A DNA stretch of 64,000 nt from an uncultured Acetobacteraceae bacterium (GTDB lineage: Bacteria > Pseudomonadota > Alphaproteobacteria > Acetobacterales > Acetobacteraceae), in contig CAIVPZ010000154.1 of assembly GCA_903907955.1 (NCBI GenBank), positions 1 to 64,000 on the forward strand, given 5' to 3'. Position numbers and translations under genes: made by a program. Position 1 is the stretch's first letter, and each line of letters opens with the position of its first letter. Positions 60,192-64,000 of the stretch are shown here, one piece after another. The notes beneath the pieces were generated by a model, which ran no database searches, was not told the origin of the DNA, and was given only the letters and a program-made list of their open reading frames with translations.

Positions 60192-60954
60192 AGTGCCCGC
60201 ACCAGACCGGCTGGTGCTTGTCCAGGAACGCGCCGATCCCTTCCTGCGCGTCCTGCGTTTGCAGGTTCGCCGTCATGGCACGGGCGGCATAGGCATACGC
60301 GCCGGCCAACGCCAGCTCAGCCTGGCGGTAGAACGCCTCCTTGCCGATGGCGAGCGTGAGCGGTGATTTCGTGGCGATCTGCTGGGCCAGCGTTGCAGTG
60401 CGCGCGGTCAACTCGGTGGCCGCGACGATCTCGTTCACCAGACCAAAGCGGAGCGCCGTCGGGGCATCGATCAACTCACCCGTCAGCAGCATCTGCATGG
60501 CGGCTTTGTGGCCAACGTTGCGCGACAACGCCACCATCGGCGTCGAGCAGAACAGGCCGATATTGACTCCTGGCGCGGCAAAGCGCGGATCATCGGCTCC
60601 CACCGCGAGGTCGCAGCTCGCGACCAATTGACAGCCGGCGGCGATGGCGATGCCATGCACCGACGCGATCACCGGTTTCGGCAGACGCACGATGCCCTGC
60701 ATCACCTCGGCGCAGGTTGCGAACAGCTCTTCTGTCTAGGCAGGGGCGTACTGGGCGGCACGCAGTTCCTTCAGATCATGGCCGGCGCAGAAAGCTGGGC
60801 CGGTCCCGGCGATCGCCACGACCCGAACGCTTGCATCGGTGGCCAGCGCCCCGAGTTCAGCCAGCAGCGCCTGCAACATGCCCTGCGACAGGGCATTGCG
60901 TAGTTGGGGCCGGTTCAGCGTGATCGTGGCGACGCCCGAGTTGTCGGCGCGCAA
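60192..60954 (-). pseudogene. Enoyl-CoA hydratase interrupted by an in-frame amber codon
   Basis: The first part encodes SGVATITLNRPQLRNALSQGM and FCAGHDLKELRAAQYAPA, then TAG at 60738-60736. The same frame continues without loss as TEELFATCAEVMQGIVRLPKPVIASVHGIAIAAGCQLVAS, ending the family part at about DKHQPVWCGH (60192). The stop codon at the natural end is also missing, and the frame continues to 60016. The start is weak (TTG 60954; upstream codons ITEPPFLL look coding but lack a start codon). Three defects point to decay. Translation restart at ATG 60705 could make a non-functional C-terminal piece. Confidence 0.8.
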
Positions 60955-60990
60955 CAGGAATGGAGGCTCGGTTATGGCTCTGATGTCTCC

Positions 60991-61785
60991 TCAACTCTTC
61001 TTGCGCAGCGCACCGGTTTCGTCGACGCGGCGGAGCGCCGCCAGTTCCGCGTCGGTAGGTTCGGGAACAACGCGGGCATCCTGCGATACCTCGAGAGCCC
61101 AGCCCGTATTCGCTTTGATCTCCGCAACGCCGGAGAATGCAAACCAGGCGTCAAGCACGAATTCGCGGGTTCGTGGATGCGGCCGCAGGATGCCAAGCGT
61201 GGTGATGATCGCCGTCGGCCCGCCGCCGGGGAAGCCATACCGCGCCCGCGCATCCCCGCCCTCCAGATAGCCCGGCGAACTGACGTAAGTGACCTTGTCG
61301 ACGAATCGTTTCGGCTCGTGGGCAACCATGATCAGCGTGCGCTTCGCCCCGCAGGCGATATCATTGGCGCCGCCCGCCCCGGTAAGGCGCGTCTTCGGCG
61401 GGCGGTAGGTATCGCCGATCGGGCCGTCCCAGATGGCGGTGGTGTTGACGTTGCCGAACCGGTCGACCTGCGCCGCCCCGATGATGCCGACATCGCAACG
61501 TCCGGAGGCGACCAGGCAGCCCAGTGCGTCGATCGCGCTGGTGAAGCTGGTGGCATTGGTGGAGATGCGGTTGCACTCGATGCCCCAGGGCAGGCCACCC
61601 ACCGGCGTGGCGCCATAGACCCCGCCCTCGGTCATGGCGCGCACGCGCGGTGCATGGTGCGCCTGGGCGAAATAGCCGGCCAGCATTGCCAGCCCGACCC
61701 CGAAGATCGCGAGTTCGCCGTCGCGTATCTCCCGGCCGGTGGCGATCGCCATCATCTCCTGCCTTGTGTAGTCTTGGGCGCTCAT
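60991..61785 (-). CDS. CoA-transferase family subunit B (GctB/IpdB-like)
   Basis: A 264-residue CoA-transferase-type subunit: RQEMMAIATGREIRDGELAIFGVGLAMLAGYFAQ, RAMTEGGVYGATPVGGLPWGIECNRISTNATSFT, GIIGAAQVDRFGNVNTTAIWDG and GAGGANDIACGAKRTLIMVAHE. It pairs with the subunit encoded just before it. Members transfer CoA (glutaconate CoA-transferase) or, in the IpdAB branch, hydrolyse a ring. The glutamate of true transferases, expected in an E-x-G-x-x-G motif (here TEGGVYG), is present. Its start overlaps the subunit A stop. Confidence 0.87.
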   Translation of the reverse strand: MSAQDYTRQEMMAIATGREIRDGELAIFGVGLAMLAGYFAQAHHAPRVRAMTEGGVYGATPVGGLPWGIECNRISTNATSFTSAIDALGCLVASGRCDVGIIGAAQVDRFGNVNTTAIWDGPIGDTYRPPKTRLTGAGGANDIACGAKRTLIMVAHEPKRFVDKVTYVSSPGYLEGGDARARYGFPGGGPTAIITTLGILRPHPRTREFVLDAWFAFSGVAEIKANTGWALEVSQDARVVPEPTDAELAALRRVDETGALRKKS

Positions 61786-62753
61786 GCGGCCGTTCCCTCG
61801 GCCGGCAGCAGCCATTGGCGGAACGGGTCGAGCAGAAACCCGGTCGCGGTGCCCGACAGCCGCGTGCAGGTCTCGCGGCCGATCATGTCGAGATACGAGG
61901 CGACGTCGCGGTAGCCGTGCACGAAGTCGCGCACATAGGCGTCGGTTCCCGCCTCGGTGGCCAGCGCCTGGTTCATCAGCGTCATGTGTGCCTCGTCGAT
62001 ATCGTACATCCCCGGCGATCCCTGCGGCCAGGCGGCGAAAGGCCAATGCACCACCGCCTCGACGATGATGTCGGGAATGCGCACCAGGTTGGGAAACTGC
62101 CGCATGCAGCCGGTATCGACGATGGCATCGGCGATCAGCACGACTTTTTTCGCCGCCCGCGACAACTCGAACCGGCTCCATTCGGTGCCGAGCATGATGG
62201 CATTGCCGAGCGCGTCGGCGAGTGTCACGTGGATGGCCGCAAGGTCCGGCGTGAGCGGCCGGAACGCACCGATCGTGCGACCGGTGAAGGGATCGACCAC
62301 GCTCGGAATCTTGTCCCGGCTTGGCGTGTGTGCGGGGTCGAAGGCGCTGCGGTTCTGGATGTCGGAGCCGATGTTGACGGTGGCCGGGACAAATGGCCAG
62401 CCGAGCGCGCCGCCCAGCAGCCGCAAGGGCATCGCCAAGTTGGAATAGTCCTCCAACGCCAACCGGCCGCTTTCCACCGCCCGCCGCAAGCCGTTGGCGA
62501 AACCGAACACCTCAAGCCCCGAAAAGCCACATTCCGCCCGCGTCACCGCGCCCGTTGCCGCCAGCAGGTTGAGCTGCTGGGTATTGCAGTGAAAGATGGC
62601 ATGGAGATCACCGCGCTGCTGGCGCAGCAATTCGCGTCCGAAAGCGATGGCATCGGAGCCGACCGGAAGCGCGGCACCGCTGGCGTACTGCATGCCATCC
62701 CAGGTGAAGCGAGCGACGGCCTCGGGAAGTGTCATCAGCTTGCTGTCGGGCAT
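61782..62753 (-). CDS. CoA-transferase family subunit A (GctA/IpdA-like)
   Basis: A 323-residue subunit with LMTLPEAVARFTWDGMQYASGAALPVGSDAIAFGRELLRQ, the usual opening, then NLLAATGAVTRAECGFSGLEVFGFANGLRRAVESG, YSNLAMPLRLLGGALGWPFVPATVNIGSDI and the C-terminal HVTLADALGNAIMLGTEWSRFELSRAAKKVVLIAD. ATG 62753 is the best start. It forms the heterodimer with subunit B. Placed between two enoyl-CoA hydratase genes and after an NDP-forming acyl-CoA synthetase, it belongs to a CoA-thioester degradation operon. Confidence 0.87.
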   Translation of the reverse strand: MPDSKLMTLPEAVARFTWDGMQYASGAALPVGSDAIAFGRELLRQQRGDLHAIFHCNTQQLNLLAATGAVTRAECGFSGLEVFGFANGLRRAVESGRLALEDYSNLAMPLRLLGGALGWPFVPATVNIGSDIQNRSAFDPAHTPSRDKIPSVVDPFTGRTIGAFRPLTPDLAAIHVTLADALGNAIMLGTEWSRFELSRAAKKVVLIADAIVDTGCMRQFPNLVRIPDIIVEAVVHWPFAAWPQGSPGMYDIDEAHMTLMNQALATEAGTDAYVRDFVHGYRDVASYLDMIGRETCTRLSGTATGFLLDPFRQWLLPAEGTAA

Positions 62754-62859
62754 GGGGCTATCCGCTATGAGCCAGGGCAGCCGATCATCCGGCCGGCATT
62801 GCCTGCCGGCGGACTGTGGTCCAGCCGGCGACTTTCCCGCAACCGGCGCGAACACATCG

Positions 62860-63600
62860 TCAGCGACCGCTGAAGGAGGGAGCCCGCTTTTCGCCAAAGG
62901 CGGCAAGGCCTTCCTGCAAGTCCGCGCTGCCGGTGACGGAGTCGACGTCGCGCCGCGCGATCCCGGCCAACTCGGAAGGACCCTTGGGGAGCACCTTGCC
63001 GACGAAGCGCTTGAGCAGTTGCAGCACCAGCGGCGCGTTCTCCGCCAGCCGGAGCGCATAGTCGAGCGCCGCCGCGCGCTGCTCGCCCACCGGCACCACC
63101 TTGTTGACGAAGCCGACCTCGTAGGCTCGCTGCGCGGTCAGCGCCTCGCCCAGCAGCAGGGTCTCCATGGCGATCTTGTGGGGAATGCGGGCGGCGAGCG
63201 AGGCGATCAGGCCGCCGGAGAAACCCACTTTGGCTTCGGGATAGAGAAAGCTGGTGTTCTCCGCTGCGACCAACAGATCACACTGGTTGGCGAACACCAG
63301 GCCACCGCCGACCACCCAGCCGGCCACCGCGCCAACGACCGGCTTCTCCACTTCAACCCCGATTCCCGGCACCGCGCGCCACAAATCGTGCGGAATGTCG
63401 CGCAGATCGGCGCCCACCGTGAAGCAATCGTCCCCCGTGGCCGTGAGCACGGCGACCCGGTCGTTGCCGCTGTTGAGGCGCTGCCAGGCAGCGACCAGTT
63501 CCTCGACGACCGCCGCGTTGATGGCGTTGCGTTTGTCAGGGCGGTTGATGGTAATGACGGCGATGCGGTCGTGGGATTCGTATAGAACGGGTCCGGTCAT
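62860..63600 (-). CDS. Enoyl-CoA hydratase/isomerase
   Basis: A 246-residue crotonase-fold protein: DRIAVITINRPDKRNAINAAVVEELVAAW, DDCFTVGADLRDIP (oxyanion hole 1) and AVAGWVVGGGLVFANQCDLLVAAENTSFLYPEAKVGFSGGL (oxyanion hole 2 and catalytic region), ending RDVDSVTGSADLQEGLAAFGEKRAPSFSGR, the common tail. The start ATG 63600 overlaps the stop of the acyl-CoA synthetase gene. Intact, in contrast to the amber-containing paralogue at 60.2-60.9 kb. Confidence 0.9.
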   Translation of the reverse strand: MTGPVLYESHDRIAVITINRPDKRNAINAAVVEELVAAWQRLNSGNDRVAVLTATGDDCFTVGADLRDIPHDLWRAVPGIGVEVEKPVVGAVAGWVVGGGLVFANQCDLLVAAENTSFLYPEAKVGFSGGLIASLAARIPHKIAMETLLLGEALTAQRAYEVGFVNKVVPVGEQRAAALDYALRLAENAPLVLQLLKRFVGKVLPKGPSELAGIARRDVDSVTGSADLQEGLAAFGEKRAPSFSGR

Positions 63601-64000
63601 GCGGCTTCTCCTTGCGGGGCACGGCCGAGGCGTGCACGGACGTCCACCGCTACAGCCCCCTCGTTGCGCAGGATCAATGGGTTGATGTCGAGCTCGGCCA
63701 GGCGCGGGCCGAGTGCGGCGGCCAGGCGCCCGACCGCCTCGATGGCGTTGACCGCCGCCGCCCAATCGGCGGGCGGACGTCCCCGGGCGCCCTGCAGCAC
63801 CGGCCACAGCCGGAGTTTGGCCAGCAACGCCGCCGCCTCCGCAGGCGCGACCGGCGCCGGAGCCACGCTTGTGTCGTCGAACAGTTCGGCGAAGATGCCG
63901 CCCGCACCCACCAGCACGAACGGCCCGAGCGCGTCGTCCCACACGGCCCCGACGATCAGCTCCGCCACGCCGGCGATCTGCGGCTGCACCAGCACGGCTT
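63597..64000 (-). CDS. NDP-forming acyl-CoA synthetase, ATP-grasp end (partial)
   Basis: The C-terminal 134 or so residues of an ADP/GDP-forming acyl-CoA (acetate-CoA-ligase-like) synthetase: VQPQIAGVAELIVGAVWDDALGPFVLVGAGGIFAELFDD is the ATP-grasp signature, followed by AAALLAKLRLWPVLQGARGRPPADWAAAVNAIEAVGRLAAALG and ELDINPLILRNEGAVAVDVRARL, the metal- and nucleotide-binding end. The gene continues beyond the right window edge. It is the most upstream visible gene of the CoA-transferase cluster and overlaps the hydratase start. Confidence 0.88.
   Translation of the reverse strand, partial: AVLVQPQIAGVAELIVGAVWDDALGPFVLVGAGGIFAELFDDTSVAPAPVAPAEAAALLAKLRLWPVLQGARGRPPADWAAAVNAIEAVGRLAAALGPRLAELDINPLILRNEGAVAVDVRARLGRAPQGEAA

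Noticed and set aside
1-64000. CRISPR arrays, prophage structural genes, rRNA genes
   Set aside because: No regularly spaced repeats of CRISPR type, no capsid, tail or terminase proteins and no rRNA-like sequence were seen. The 13-bp repeats at 11 kb are iterons with irregular spacing.

Overview
The window is GC-rich and reads as part of a large plasmid or plasmid-like replicon of an alphaproteobacterium. Acetobacteraceae or a related soil/freshwater group is an inference from gene content and codon style. Plasmid evidence: virB1-virB2-virB3 of a type IV secretion/conjugation system at the left edge, an iteron-type repA with about a dozen iterons (about 10.0-11.5 kb), a ParA-like partition pair behind two palindromes (15.5-17.1 kb), a ParDE addiction module, several insertion elements and many decayed gene scraps. 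Gene content is accessory throughout; no rRNA, ordinary tRNA, ribosomal or core housekeeping gene was seen.

Layout. 0-1.4 kb: conjugation genes. 1.8-3.4 kb: an IS3-family element. 4.2-4.7 kb: parDE. 4.85-9.15 kb: an RNA-repair cluster on the minus strand, in transcription order two tandem Y RNAs, Rsr (Ro60 homologue), RtcB RNA ligase and an ABC-type ATPase, next to a divergent Xre regulator with its own operator. 9.55-9.85 kb: a 304-bp Tn3-type miniature element with 38-bp ends and a 5-bp target duplication. 10-17 kb: replication and partition, interrupted by an IS66 element with an 8-bp target duplication. 17-24.4 kb: MoxR/SLOG remnants, two divergent tyrosine-recombinase-like genes, a ScpA-like kleisin, and a BadF-type kinase split by a 430-bp miniature element with near-perfect 59-bp ends. 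24.4-38.4 kb: a mixed cargo of an unknown 451-aa protein, a 2-oxoacid dehydrogenase E1alpha/E1beta/E2 set, a berberine-bridge-like oxidase, TetR plus glycosyltransferase, a TPR protein, OsmC and an iron-sulfur protein, separated by decayed DNA. 38.4-64 kb: a catabolic and transport region with two sulfonate/nitrate-type ABC systems, a Liv-type ABC system containing a LivM-LivG fusion, indolepyruvate-type oxidoreductase IorAB, two acyl-CoA ligases, a SulP transporter with a sulfate-binding protein, and a CoA-transferase/enoyl-CoA hydratase/NDP-forming acyl-CoA synthetase cluster.

How the parts work together. The Liv importer is divergent from iorAB and a CoA ligase. With the hydratases and CoA transferase this suggests uptake of an amino acid or aromatic acid, oxidation of the 2-oxoacid to an acyl-CoA, and beta-oxidation-like degradation (inference). 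The most distinctive system is the Rsr/RtcB/Y RNA cluster. Its two RNAs fold alike, and base changes in one strand of a stem are matched in the other. The second RNA has every landmark of a tRNA in circularly permuted order, with the acceptor stem closed by a GCGA loop. A strong terminator-like hairpin lies between rsr and rtcB, and a small ORF plus a hairpin lie in the rsr leader.
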